From Thermoflexibacter ruber (GTDB lineage: Bacteria; Bacteroidota; Bacteroidia; Cytophagales; Thermoflexibacteraceae), in assembly GCF_900113045.1 (NCBI RefSeq), contig NZ_FONY01000002.1, positions 169,852-233,851 of the forward strand: a DNA stretch of 64,000 bases. The letters are read 5' to 3'. Of this stretch, positions 55,695 through 63,895 are shown piece by piece. A model generated the notes under the pieces. It was not told the origin of the DNA. It searched no databases and saw only the letters and a program-made list of their open reading frames with translations. Each line of letters opens with the position of its first letter. Within the stretch, counting starts at the first letter, position 1. The translations under genes and the position numbers were made by a program.

Positions 55695-55702
55695 TAACTT
55701 TG
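55695..55702 (+). promoter_or_regulatory. -7 element of the rpsF operon
   Basis: TAACTTTG, followed by C, matches TAnnTTTG exactly, about 39 bp before the rpsF ATG and in front of a highly A-rich leader. No TTG is found 17-23 nt upstream. Confidence 0.5.
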
Positions 55703-55740
55703 CACCCTCAAAAATTAAAAAAATTTTTTTCACAAAAAAC

Positions 55741-56136
55741 ATGATTGGATATAATTACGAAACTGTATTCATTCTAAATCCCGTTTTGTCTGAAAAAGAG
55801 GCAAAGGATACAGTACAAAAGTTCAAAGAGGTATTGACTCAGCATAATGCTGACGTGTATCATGTGGAAGAATGGGGTATTAGGAAATTAGCTTATCCCA
55901 TACAGCACAAAAGTACAGGCTATTATGCTCTGATGGAGTTTAGCGGTAGCAAAGATAGCGTAAAGCTATTGGAAACTGAGTTTAGACGCGATGAGCGCGT
56001 GATGCGTTTCTTGACCACTGCGTTGGACAAATATGCTTTAGAGTACAACGCCAGAAGAAGGAAAGGAGAGTTTAACAGAAGTAAGGAAAACACTATCGTA
56101 AAACCTAAAAAAGAAAACTTAGCGGAGGAGTTATAA
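55741..56136 (+). CDS. rpsF: 30S ribosomal protein S6
   Basis: This 131-residue small-subunit protein binds the central domain of 16S rRNA together with S18. Typical features are YETVFILNPVLSEKEAKD, EWGIRKLAYPIQHKSTGYYALMEF (seen as WGIRKLAYPI and GYYALMEF), and RDERVMRFLTTALDKYA, followed by a basic tail. It is the first gene of the S6-S18-L9 operon and is followed 7 bp later by rpsR. Confidence 0.98.
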   Translation: MIGYNYETVFILNPVLSEKEAKDTVQKFKEVLTQHNADVYHVEEWGIRKLAYPIQHKSTGYYALMEFSGSKDSVKLLETEFRRDERVMRFLTTALDKYALEYNARRRKGEFNRSKENTIVKPKKENLAEEL

Positions 56137-56143
56137 TTAAGCC

Positions 56144-56395
56144 ATGACACTTATCAATGAATCAGTCAATAGGGTAGAGCAAAGAAAAAAGTATTGCCGT
56201 TTTAGGAAAAATGGTATCAAGTACATAGACTATAAAGACCCTAACTTTTTGTTGAAGTTTATCAACGAGCAAGGTAAGATTTTACCTCGTAGGCTAACAG
56301 GTACAAGCGCAAAGTATCAGCGCAAGGTAGCACAGGCAGTAAAAAAAGCAAGACATTTGGCTCTTTTGCCTTATGTGGCGGATAACTTGAAATAA
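56144..56395 (+). CDS. rpsR: 30S ribosomal protein S18
   Basis: The 83-residue protein has the S18 core: [20 protein letters not shown], then [20 protein letters not shown] and [12 protein letters not shown]. It forms a heterodimer with S6. The middle gene of the operon, it has only a 7-bp gap upstream and a 29-bp gap before rplI. Confidence 0.98.
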   Translation: MTLINESVNRVEQRKKYCRFRKNGIKYIDYKDPNFLLKFINEQGKILPRRLTGTSAKYQRKVAQAVKKARHLALLPYVADNLK

Positions 56396-56424
56396 TTTTC
56401 AATCATAAAGACATTAATATCAAG

Positions 56425-56868
56425 ATGGAAATCATATTAAAAGAAGACATTGCAGGGCTTGGCTATAAAAATGATGTAGTAAAAGTACGCGACGGATATG
56501 GACGCAACTACCTTATTCCAAGAGGTTTAGCAGTAATGGCTACTGATTCTGCAAAGAAAGTAGTCGCTGAAAATATCAAGCAAGCCGCTCACAAAGCTGA
56601 AAAATTGAAAACAGATGCACTTTCTCTCGCAGAAAGAATAGGAGATACTACTCTCGATATTTACACTAAAGCAGGCGAAAGTGGGAAAATATTTGGTGCA
56701 GTTACTACTTTGCAAATCTCTGATGCTTTGAAAGAAAAAGGATTTGAAGTAGATAGAAAGAGAATCTCTCTGAAAACTGAGGTGAAAAACTTAGGGCAAT
56801 ATGTCGCTATCTTGGACTTGCACAAAGAAGTGAAGAAAGAAGTAGTTTTCAACGTGATTGCAGAGTAG
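56425..56868 (+). CDS. rplI: 50S ribosomal protein L9
   Basis: The 147-residue protein starts MEIILKEDIAGLGYKNDVVKV, with the N-terminal rRNA-binding domain and the conserved VRDGYGRNYLIPRGLA. A long connecting helix and the C-terminal domain (GKIFGAVTTLQISDALK) complete the two-domain L9 shape. It is the last gene of the operon, with a terminator 23 bp downstream. Confidence 0.98.
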   Translation: MEIILKEDIAGLGYKNDVVKVRDGYGRNYLIPRGLAVMATDSAKKVVAENIKQAAHKAEKLKTDALSLAERIGDTTLDIYTKAGESGKIFGAVTTLQISDALKEKGFEVDRKRISLKTEVKNLGQYVAILDLHKEVKKEVVFNVIAE

Positions 56869-56890
56869 CATTAGGTTCATAAAAGATAAA

Positions 56891-56927
56891 AAAGAGGCTA
56901 ACTTTTTATGGTAGCCTCTTTTTTTAT
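56891..56927. terminator. Terminator of the rpsF-rpsR-rplI operon
   Basis: AAAGAGGCTA (56891-56900) pairs with TAGCCTCTTT (56912-56921) and a long T run follows. An A-rich left flank may let it work for the convergent gene too. Confidence 0.9.
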
Positions 56928-56928
56928 T

Positions 56929-57474
56929 TTATCTGAATGTAAATAGTTCACTTCTTGCACTTAGCTCTCTCTCATTGGTCATAAATTTGAGAACAAGATT
57001 TACCTTTTGAGGAAGTTTTAAGGTTTTTTCTTCTACTAATACTACATAAATAGTAATACTTTCTCCACTTTTACACTCATAGGGTTCTTGAGAGGAAGGT
57101 TTAAAAAGATACCTATAGTTGTCTTCTTCTTTAGGAATATGCACCCACCAGATAGATTTTTCATCTCCTCTCTGGCTGTCTTCTTCCAATTTTCCCAGCT
57201 CTTTTTGGTCAGTGATAGGAAGATTTATTTTGCGTGTGGCTTCTACTTGCAAACCTGTGATGTAGAGCGTATTTCTACTTCTATTTTGCATGGTAAAGGC
57301 TAAAGCAGATAAGTCTTTGCACATACATCTTTCCTCTACTGCTTGGAGGTTATTAATTTTTTTTACACTCACAATTTTAAAATCTTTATGCCTGTTGCGG
57401 CGGTTGTTTTGTGCTGTTCCTACTGTCCATACAAGTAGAAATAGGCAAATGGTCAAAAACGCTCTCATTATCAT
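56929..57474 (-). CDS. Secreted homologue of the TIR protein's outer domain
   Basis: The 181-residue protein has a signal peptide (MRAFLTICLFLLVWTVGTAQ; Met3 is an alternative start) and one beta-rich domain. By eye this domain aligns over its whole length with the extracytoplasmic part of the neighbouring TIR protein: FKIVSVKK with LKVINIKE, ALAFTMQNRSRNTLYITGLQ with VLNFILHNKGNQDFDIAYIK, VHIPKEEDNYRYLF with IEIPNEYPNTHYLY, and LVLKFMTNERELSARSELFTF with FVVHFITVQRTYALSKSFYF. It lies 40 bp downstream of the TIR gene on the same strand. No known domain name was recognised. It may be a ligand decoy, co-receptor or modulator of the TIR protein (inference). Confidence 0.75.
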   Translation of the reverse strand: MIMRAFLTICLFLLVWTVGTAQNNRRNRHKDFKIVSVKKINNLQAVEERCMCKDLSALAFTMQNRSRNTLYITGLQVEATRKINLPITDQKELGKLEEDSQRGDEKSIWWVHIPKEEDNYRYLFKPSSQEPYECKSGESITIYVVLVEEKTLKLPQKVNLVLKFMTNERELSARSELFTFR

Positions 57475-57514
57475 TTAGCAGAAAAAAGAATTAGGTAATA
57501 TATTAAAAATTAGC

Positions 57515-58654
57515 TTACTGGTATTCAGAATACAAAGCACCTTCTTCAAAATAGAAACTTTTTGAAAGAGCATAAGTTCTTTGTACAGTAATAAAGTGTA
57601 CTACAAATTCTGCACTTGTATCAGGAAGAAGATAATTATTTTGCTTTTTTTGATAAAAAACTATGGGCAAAACGATTTGTTTTTCCCTTGGACAGTGAAA
57701 AGAAGGTGTTACAGCATAAAGATAATGAGTATTTGGGTACTCATTAGGAATCTCTATGGCAAAAATGTTAGGTTCTTGAGAGGTATCGCTTATTTTTCGC
57801 AAGACACCTGCTCTACTATTAAAATATAAGTCTTCATTATTTCTTTGGGCTTCTACTTTAATATATGCGATGTCAAAATCTTGATTACCTTTGTTGTGCA
57901 AGATAAAGTTCAGCACCATCAATCCTTTGTAATCATTGCTTAGATAGTCTTCCGTCTTATCTTCCTTGATATTGATGACTTTAAGTTTGTCCACATTAGG
58001 ATTGTCAAAGTCTATTGTTACTTCAAGAAATTTAGTGATTTCTTTGAAAGAGTCTGCTATTGTCAAAGTATCTTTTTTAATAGGCGGGAGTGCAGGTTGA
58101 GAATGATTCTCCGAGGGTACGTTGAGTAGCTTGTACAAAGACAAAGCTAAAACTGCTGCTACCAAACTAAGCAAAAACTTGCTCTCGAGCAGAAAAAGAG
58201 GAATAAAAGACATGAGCAGTTTTTTGGGTGGTGGGGGAGGGGCTTCTGGATTTCTTACTCTTGCCGCAATAAGTTTTGCTAATTTAGATACACTTATGTT
58301 GTTGGCTTCTACCAGCCTAATGTTGCGAATGAGCGTAAATATGGGATTGTTTTCTATGTACTTATAAGTTACCCCATAAGCTACAGGAATGATATACTGA
58401 GGGGCTTTGTTATAGCAACCATTCTCAAACTCTATCTTGTGCCAGTTTCGCTGGTAGTGCTTGCTGATGAGCGGAAGGAAAAAAGGAGCGTGATGTAAAG
58501 CATGGCTAATTTCTCCATAGATGTTACCCGCAATGCCTACATTCTTGGCACTGCACCATGCTTTAATGCCTTCTTTTTGCAGAGCTTCGCAAAGCTTTAC
58601 TGCATAAGCCTCATTCTCATCTGCAAAACTGATAAAAATATCGTACTCTGTCAT
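57515..58654 (-). CDS. Membrane-anchored TIR-domain protein with extracytoplasmic domain
   Basis: The 379-residue protein has an N-terminal TIR domain (about 1-135): YDIFISFADENEAYAVKLCE is box 1, the LISKHYQRNWHKIEFENG region carries the candidate NADase glutamate Glu75 four residues after Trp71, and FTLIRNIRLVE follows. A PPPPP linker (139-143) leads to a hydrophobic region at about 146-177. The C-terminal beta-rich domain (about 195-379) should lie outside the cytoplasm if the TIR is inside. Bacterial TIR domains commonly cleave NAD or make signalling nucleotides in phage defence, but transmembrane forms with an outer sensor are less usual. The next gene encodes a secreted copy of the outer domain. 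The start is the first ATG, directly before the TIR fold. Confidence 0.88.
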   Translation of the reverse strand: MTEYDIFISFADENEAYAVKLCEALQKEGIKAWCSAKNVGIAGNIYGEISHALHHAPFFLPLISKHYQRNWHKIEFENGCYNKAPQYIIPVAYGVTYKYIENNPIFTLIRNIRLVEANNISVSKLAKLIAARVRNPEAPPPPPKKLLMSFIPLFLLESKFLLSLVAAVLALSLYKLLNVPSENHSQPALPPIKKDTLTIADSFKEITKFLEVTIDFDNPNVDKLKVINIKEDKTEDYLSNDYKGLMVLNFILHNKGNQDFDIAYIKVEAQRNNEDLYFNSRAGVLRKISDTSQEPNIFAIEIPNEYPNTHYLYAVTPSFHCPREKQIVLPIVFYQKKQNNYLLPDTSAEFVVHFITVQRTYALSKSFYFEEGALYSEYQ

Positions 58655-58847
58655 AAATATAGTTTGAATAGTTACTACTGCATTGCTTTATTGCTTCTAT
58701 TTGACTGACCTAATTTAGTAGCTAATTTACTCATTATTTTGGTAAAAATTGACTTAGGAAGCATAAAATAATTGTTACTTTATGAACTAAGAATTAAATT
58801 ATATGTTATAACTATAAATGTTTTAACTAATACTTTTTTTTATAAAT

Positions 58848-59705
58848 ATGATTAAAAATATAAAGAAAATATATGGCAGTCGCCCTCAATCCGTAGGAGA
58901 TGGATTTGTAGGCAAAAATGCCTTGTCTGCCCAACACTATAAAGAGTTTAGTCCTTTTCTTATGCTTGACCATCACGGTCCTATGCAGGTAGTGCCTTCG
59001 GATATACCCAAAGGAGTAGATGAACACCCTCACAGAGGCATAGAAACTGTTACTTTGGTATTTGAGGGGGCATTGCAGCATAGAGACTCGGCGGGAAACA
59101 GAGGCACCCTCAGAGCAGGAGATATGCAATGGATGACAGCCGCTTCGGGTATCGTTCATGAAGAAAAGCACGAATTGTCCTTTTCTAAGCAAGGAGGGGT
59201 GTTGAACTTTATCCAACTGTGGACTAACCTGCCAAGCAAGTACAAAATGACGCCGCCGCGTTATCAAGAAATCAGTGCTTCGCAAATTCCGAAAGCAGAA
59301 ATTGCTCAAAATGTATTAGTTCGCGTGTTCTCAGGGGAGCTGGCTGGTTTGAAAGGGGTAGCAAAAACTTACACGCCTATTTTACTGGCAGAGTTAAAAA
59401 TCTCAGGACAGAGCGAGTTTCAGTTGTCTGTTCCGCAAGGTTATAACTTAGGCTTGTATGTGATAGACGATGAGATTTTTGTCAATGGAGAAACTCAAAT
59501 CAAAGCAGGGCAGATTGCTTCCTTCCAACAGGAAGGTGAGATAATCCATTTTCATACAAAAGGGAAGGCGCATGTGCTACTTTTAGGAGGAGAACCTATC
59601 CAAGAGCCTATCGCTACTTACGGACCTTTTGTAATGAATACACAAGCAGAGATTATGCAAGCGATACAGGACTACCAGATGGGCAAGATGGGACATCTGG
59701 TATAA
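58848..59705 (+). CDS. Pirin-family bicupin protein
   Basis: The 285-residue iron-binding bicupin has metal ligands His60, His62, His104 and Glu106, in DEHPHRGIETVT and GIVHEEKHE, matching the His-His-His-Glu site of human pirin and E. coli YhhW. GDMQWMTAASGIVHEE is the family signature. The C-terminal cupin ends GPFVMNTQAEIMQAIQDY. YhhW has quercetinase activity, while the physiological role of most bacterial pirins is unclear. It is divergent from the TIR gene (193-bp spacer) and followed by a strong terminator. Confidence 0.95.
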   Translation: MIKNIKKIYGSRPQSVGDGFVGKNALSAQHYKEFSPFLMLDHHGPMQVVPSDIPKGVDEHPHRGIETVTLVFEGALQHRDSAGNRGTLRAGDMQWMTAASGIVHEEKHELSFSKQGGVLNFIQLWTNLPSKYKMTPPRYQEISASQIPKAEIAQNVLVRVFSGELAGLKGVAKTYTPILLAELKISGQSEFQLSVPQGYNLGLYVIDDEIFVNGETQIKAGQIASFQQEGEIIHFHTKGKAHVLLLGGEPIQEPIATYGPFVMNTQAEIMQAIQDYQMGKMGHLV

Positions 59706-59723
59706 AAAATAAAGTAGATACCA

Positions 59724-59759
59724 AAAAAGTTCCTACCTCTTTGACGGTGGGAACTTTTT
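59724..59759. terminator. Terminator between pirin and barrel genes
   Basis: AAAAAGTTCCTACC (59724-59737) pairs over 14 bp (one G-U) with GGTGGGAACTTTTT (59746-59759). The T and A tails make it effective in both directions. Confidence 0.88.
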
Positions 59760-59790
59760 AAGGTAGAGAAAATATATTTTTGCAGGTAAA

Positions 59791-60798
59791 TTAATCCCCA
59801 AACCTGAACCCTACGCTAATAGTATTGATTTCTGGGGCTTTATCTTTCGCAAAAAGCGTATTGAGGTCGTAGTTAGCAAAAAGTTTTATCCACCTGAACC
59901 CTACTTGCCCTGTGATGCCATATCTAAAACTATTCAGGTAATAACTATCGCGGTCTTTTTGCTTTTCGCCATTATTAGTTACTGCCTTTGTCCAGCTATC
60001 TATTCTATAGCCTACGTAGCCTCCTAAACCTACCCTCAGTCCCCAATACCTTCTGCCTACCTCGAAAAGCATAGGGATATTTAAGTAAGTAGCTGCCAAT
60101 TTTGATTTTTTCAAACCATTAGGGTCAAGACTTAGCTCTAAGGCATTAGGTTGCATACTCAATCTTACATCTTTGGTAAACATGAAATTGTACCAAGAAA
60201 CTTCTATGCCCATTTTTAAGCGTGCATACCTGCTGAAATTGAACACGTTATTATAATTAAACGCTACGTAGTTTGACCTTGCAGGGATAAGTTCGTACAG
60301 AGTACCTGTCAATGAGCCTTCTTTGGGAATAAAAGCATTCATCCCTACGTCTATACCAAACTCATGACTCAGGTTAGTTCTGTATCTTCTTTTTACTTCA
60401 CGGTTATCGTCATCTCGTCTGCGGTCGTTGTTGTTCCAACTTACATCTACTTTTATGTTGGTATTAGTATCTTTGACCTTATCAAAGAAAACGATAGTTT
60501 CTCCATTGCCTTTTTTGATAATGCGATAATCTCCACTGTTGTCTTTGATTATGGCGGTATCTGCCAACTGAGTGGCATCTAAGTACTTAAATAGATTCCT
60601 CAATGCGCCTCTATCATACATGGCTTGGAGTTTTTCTTTGTCTTTGGCTTCTGCCAAGTAAATGACTATTCTTTTGTTGCCATACTGAACAACCATGCTG
60701 TCCTCCGCTAATAACTCCTCCGTTGGTTTTGCTGAAACCGCATTGCCTACTGCTAAAAGAAAAAATAGGCTTAAAAAACTCATTAAAAACTTTTTCAT
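59791..60798 (-). CDS. Outer-membrane beta-barrel protein (Omp_b-brl type)
   Basis: The 335-residue protein starts at MKKFLMSFLSLFFLLAVGNA (signal peptide); the open frame continues 34 codons upstream without signal features. An N-terminal soluble region (about 30-125) is followed by barrel strands such as HEFGIDVGMNAFIP, RLKMGIEVSWYNFMF and YWGLRVGLGGYVGYRID, ending in the aromatic NTISVGFRFGD. It lies downstream of the ECF sigma and anti-sigma genes on the same strand (139-bp gap) and is a likely regulon member. Its precise function is unknown. Confidence 0.8.
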   Translation of the reverse strand: MKKFLMSFLSLFFLLAVGNAVSAKPTEELLAEDSMVVQYGNKRIVIYLAEAKDKEKLQAMYDRGALRNLFKYLDATQLADTAIIKDNSGDYRIIKKGNGETIVFFDKVKDTNTNIKVDVSWNNNDRRRDDDNREVKRRYRTNLSHEFGIDVGMNAFIPKEGSLTGTLYELIPARSNYVAFNYNNVFNFSRYARLKMGIEVSWYNFMFTKDVRLSMQPNALELSLDPNGLKKSKLAATYLNIPMLFEVGRRYWGLRVGLGGYVGYRIDSWTKAVTNNGEKQKDRDSYYLNSFRYGITGQVGFRWIKLFANYDLNTLFAKDKAPEINTISVGFRFGD

Positions 60799-60936
60799 GG
60801 ATATAATGTAAATTAAATGACTGTACAAATTTTTAAATTTTTGAGAAACAATGCCCCTCTCTTCCAATCTAAGAAAATCGGATAAGTATTTGAAAAACAA
60901 GACGTAAATTATTATTTAAAATTGTGATGATATTTC

Positions 60937-61752
60937 TTACTCATTATGCTGCTTTTGTTGCTCGCTTTGCTGATGCTTTTTAGCAAAAATCTTATCTGCA
61001 CTAATTCCGAAGATGCTCACATTGGATTTTTCAGGTCTATCTTCGTACTCCTCGTATTTCTCTCGCTCTTTTTCCCTGTTTTTTCTCATGTTATTGACCA
61101 TTTTCTTAAACCAAGATTTTTTACCTACTTCTATCCCTTTTTCCTCTTCGTACTGCTCCTCTACTCTGACAACTATGGCAAAACTTTCTTCTTGCTCAGA
61201 AGAGGTTAGAACTTTTGAGCTAACATCTTCTTTTTCTATTTTTTGGGTAGTATTCTGGGCTATGACCTCTTCGCTAATTCCTTTATTTAGGTTTTCATCA
61301 GTTGCTGGTTGGATATTTTTTTGTACTAACTGATTGACTTCCAAATTATTCAATTTAGCTGCCTGAGCCACTTTCTTTGTTATCTTGTCTTGTCTAAGTA
61401 GAGATTGTTTTTTTTCTGAACCTTTTTTCAAGTCTGCATTTTCCATTTCTTTTCCGCTTTTATCTGGAAGGATAGCTACTTGTTCTGCTTTGTTAATAGC
61501 ACTGTTTTTTTCCTGTACTTTATTGAGATTTTTATCTGTAAGTCCTTGATTTTGTTCTTTTTCATTTTGATAATAAAAGAAAGATGCTGTCAAAATCAAG
61601 GCAACTGCTGCCGCTGCTCTCCAGTACCCCACCAAACTCCTTTGCTTGATTTGCTTTCCGTAAAGAGCCTCCTCCAACTTCTTCCATGCTTGGTCAGAAG
61701 GTTCTATTTGGTGATTTTCTAACTTATTTTTAAATAATCTATCTATGCTCAT
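60937..61752 (-). CDS. Probable anti-sigma factor with long charged C-terminal region
   Basis: The 271-residue protein starts MSIDRLFKNKLENHQIEPSD, and PSDQAWKKLEEALYG is typical of the cytoplasmic segment of Bacteroidota anti-sigma factors. A single TM helix (about 44-59, AAAAVALILTASFFYY) follows, then a long periplasmic Lys/Glu/Gln-rich region to the end. An upstream in-frame ATG at 61839 would overlap the sigma gene by 73 bp and gives no conserved sequence. It starts 14 bp after the sigma stop, so the pair is an operon. Homology is weak outside the N-terminus, so the call rests partly on context. Confidence 0.7.
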   Translation of the reverse strand: MSIDRLFKNKLENHQIEPSDQAWKKLEEALYGKQIKQRSLVGYWRAAAAVALILTASFFYYQNEKEQNQGLTDKNLNKVQEKNSAINKAEQVAILPDKSGKEMENADLKKGSEKKQSLLRQDKITKKVAQAAKLNNLEVNQLVQKNIQPATDENLNKGISEEVIAQNTTQKIEKEDVSSKVLTSSEQEESFAIVVRVEEQYEEEKGIEVGKKSWFKKMVNNMRKNREKEREKYEEYEDRPEKSNVSIFGISADKIFAKKHQQSEQQKQHNE

Positions 61753-61766
61753 GGTGTTTGTTGTTT

Positions 61767-62387
61767 CTAAATTAAAATTTGAGTTACTAATTTGAGTTCT
61801 TGGCTTGGATTGGTCGCTTTGTTGGTATCTGTTTGCCAATGCCTATCCATTTTTGCCAACTCGTTTTTTAACATATTTCGCGCCCTATTGAGTTGAGATT
61901 TCGAGGTGCTTTCGCTAATCCCCAATGTTTCAGCTATTTCCTTATGGCTGTACCCTTCTATGGCATAGAGGTTAAAAACTGTACGATAACCTGTGGGAAG
62001 TTTTTGCACCATAGCCAAGAGTTCCTCTGCCTCTAAGTGCTTTTCTTCTATCTGATAATCATTGTGATAGTCTGCATTTTCCGCAGGCTCTAAGTACATT
62101 TTGCTTTTTTTCCTCAATATTGCCAATGCCTCATTGACCATGATTCTGCGAATCCACCCCTCAAAACTTCCCTCTTGCCTAAAATTTTCTAATTGGGTAA
62201 ACACCCTAACAAAACCATTGGTCATGGCATCTTCGGCTTCGGTTCTGTCTGACAAATAGCGCACACAGATGGCTAACATCTTGCTACTGTACTTTTTATA
62301 CAAAGCCTCTTGAGCGTGCCGCTTTCCCTTCAAACAGTCAGCGATTAGGTCAGTTTCGTTTTTATATAATTTTAATAATTTGAGCAT
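61767..62387 (-). CDS. ECF RNA polymerase sigma factor
   Basis: The 206-residue protein has sigma-70 region 2 (about 18-85; ALYKKYSSKMLAICVRYLSD, FVRVFTQLENFRQEGSFEGW) and region 4 (about 122-175; QKLPTGYRTVFNLYAIEGY, HKEIAETLGISESTSKSQL), with a helix-turn-helix in the latter. No region 1 or 3 is present, as expected for the extracytoplasmic-function group. It directs transcription of envelope-linked genes when released from its anti-sigma factor, encoded 14 bp downstream. Its targets probably include this operon and the barrel gene that follows. Confidence 0.95.
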   Translation of the reverse strand: MLKLLKLYKNETDLIADCLKGKRHAQEALYKKYSSKMLAICVRYLSDRTEAEDAMTNGFVRVFTQLENFRQEGSFEGWIRRIMVNEALAILRKKSKMYLEPAENADYHNDYQIEEKHLEAEELLAMVQKLPTGYRTVFNLYAIEGYSHKEIAETLGISESTSKSQLNRARNMLKNELAKMDRHWQTDTNKATNPSQELKLVTQILI

Positions 62388-62550
62388 TTCTTACTTTGCT
62401 GTCAATCAATAGTATTGTTTTCTCTTTTACCAGAAATTCACTTACAAGATGTAAAAGTAAAAAGAAAGGTTGCTTGAGGTATTAAAAACTTTGAGAACTT
62501 TTAGATTTTATTAAAGTCAATCTTAACTTTTACTATTTTATTTTCGCTCT

Positions 62551-62577
62551 TTGGATAGTGGGTAACATCTAAATTTG
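62551..62577 (+). promoter_or_regulatory. Predicted promoter of anmK
   Basis: TTG (62551-62553), 16 nt, then TAAATTTG (62570-62577): an exact -7 element with a -33 spacing one nucleotide shorter than usual. The ATG is at 62634. Confidence 0.45.
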
Positions 62578-62633
62578 TATTTTTAGCACCTAAATAAGTG
62601 ATTTTTATTTCTAATATTTTATTGAACTAAGAT

Positions 62634-63710
62634 ATGAATGCAGAATATTATGTCATTGGGCTAATGTCAGGTACATCTTTGGACGGCTTAGACATTGCCT
62701 ATTGTAGATTTTTATACTCTAACAAACAATGGTTTGTAGAACTACTACAGTCGCAAACAGTAGATTATTCCAATGAATGGAGAGAAATCCTAAGCAATAT
62801 AGAAAACGGTACTGCTTTAGAGTATGCTCGTACCAATGTAGCCTTAGGAGAGTATTTTGGGCAGGAGGTGCTTAAATTTATACAACAAAATAATATTAAA
62901 CGATTGGATTTTATTTCCTCTCATGGGCATACTGTTTTTCATCAACCGCAGTTACGACTTACTACACAGATAGGTAATGGGGCTTCTATTGCCGCCATTT
63001 GCGGGTATCCCGTAGTTTGTGATTTTAGGATTACTGACATGGCTTTAAACGGACAGGGCGCGCCCTTAGTGCCTATTGGGGACAAGATGCTTTTTTCTTC
63101 TTATGATTTTTGCTTGAACTTAGGAGGTATCGCCAATGTTTCCTTTGATTATCAGGGCAATAGGGTAGCTTTTGATATTTGTTTTGTCAATATTGTACTT
63201 AACTATTTGGCAAAGCAGTTGGGCAGAGAGTACGACATGAATGGAGAAATCGCGCGTACTGGGCAGATAGACGAAGAAATGTTAGAAAATTTGGAAAAAC
63301 TAACTTACTATACTCTCCCTTTTCCCAAATCTTTGGGCAAGGAATGGTTCGTAAGTAATATCAAAGGAATGATTGACAATTTTCAAAGTAGCATTCCTGA
63401 CAAGTTACATACCTATACTACACACGTAGCCAAGCAGATAGTCAAAGATTTACAGCCACATGCCAAGCCCAAAGCTAAGATTTTGCTCTCAGGAGGCGGA
63501 GCATTCAATGCGTACTTGGTTGAGTTAATGCGAAAATACGCTCCTGATTGGCAGATAGAACTTCCCGAGCCTAATATTATCATGTTCAAAGAAGCTATTA
63601 TTTTTGGATTTTTGGGTGTGTTGCGTTGGCGAGGAGAAAATAACTGCCTCAAATCTGTAACTGGTGCAAAAAGAGATAATTGTGGTGGAGTTGTGTTTAG
63701 TTTTAGGTAA
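62634..63710 (+). CDS. anmK: Anhydro-N-acetylmuramic acid kinase
   Basis: The 358-residue sugar kinase recycles peptidoglycan by converting 1,6-anhydro-MurNAc to MurNAc-6-phosphate. The ATP-binding GLMSGTSLDGLDIAY is at the N-terminus, NGQGAPLVPIGD and NLGGIANVSF are in the middle, and LLSGGGAFNAYL and WRGENNCLKSVTGAKRDNCGG are at the end. The catalytic Asp is Asp181 in FDICFVNIV, where better-known members have D-x-GPGN. The rest is canonical, so the enzyme is probably active. It is a single gene with its own promoter; the next gene starts about 185 bp downstream. Confidence 0.94.
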   Translation: MNAEYYVIGLMSGTSLDGLDIAYCRFLYSNKQWFVELLQSQTVDYSNEWREILSNIENGTALEYARTNVALGEYFGQEVLKFIQQNNIKRLDFISSHGHTVFHQPQLRLTTQIGNGASIAAICGYPVVCDFRITDMALNGQGAPLVPIGDKMLFSSYDFCLNLGGIANVSFDYQGNRVAFDICFVNIVLNYLAKQLGREYDMNGEIARTGQIDEEMLENLEKLTYYTLPFPKSLGKEWFVSNIKGMIDNFQSSIPDKLHTYTTHVAKQIVKDLQPHAKPKAKILLSGGGAFNAYLVELMRKYAPDWQIELPEPNIIMFKEAIIFGFLGVLRWRGENNCLKSVTGAKRDNCGGVVFSFR

Positions 63711-63895
63711 TAGTTGCAAAGATTCATTCTCTTGTCCTGCTTTTTAAGAAAGTAATACCTTAGCAAATTTTTTGAGGGGCAATTTATCTCAGCGCAACAC
63801 AAAATCTAAACCCAATCACCAAATAAAATATCAGTATTTTCGTAAGATTAAAAATAAATCAACATACATCTCTTATATAACTTATTTTAGTGAAA

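Noticed and set aside
58827-59309. 160-codon minus-strand frame over the pirin gene
   Set aside because: It lies entirely opposite conserved pirin sequence. Its translation has no recognisable domain.
63413-63802. 129-codon minus-strand frame overlapping the 3' end of anmK
   Set aside because: It is mostly antisense to conserved AnmK motifs, and the translation looks random.
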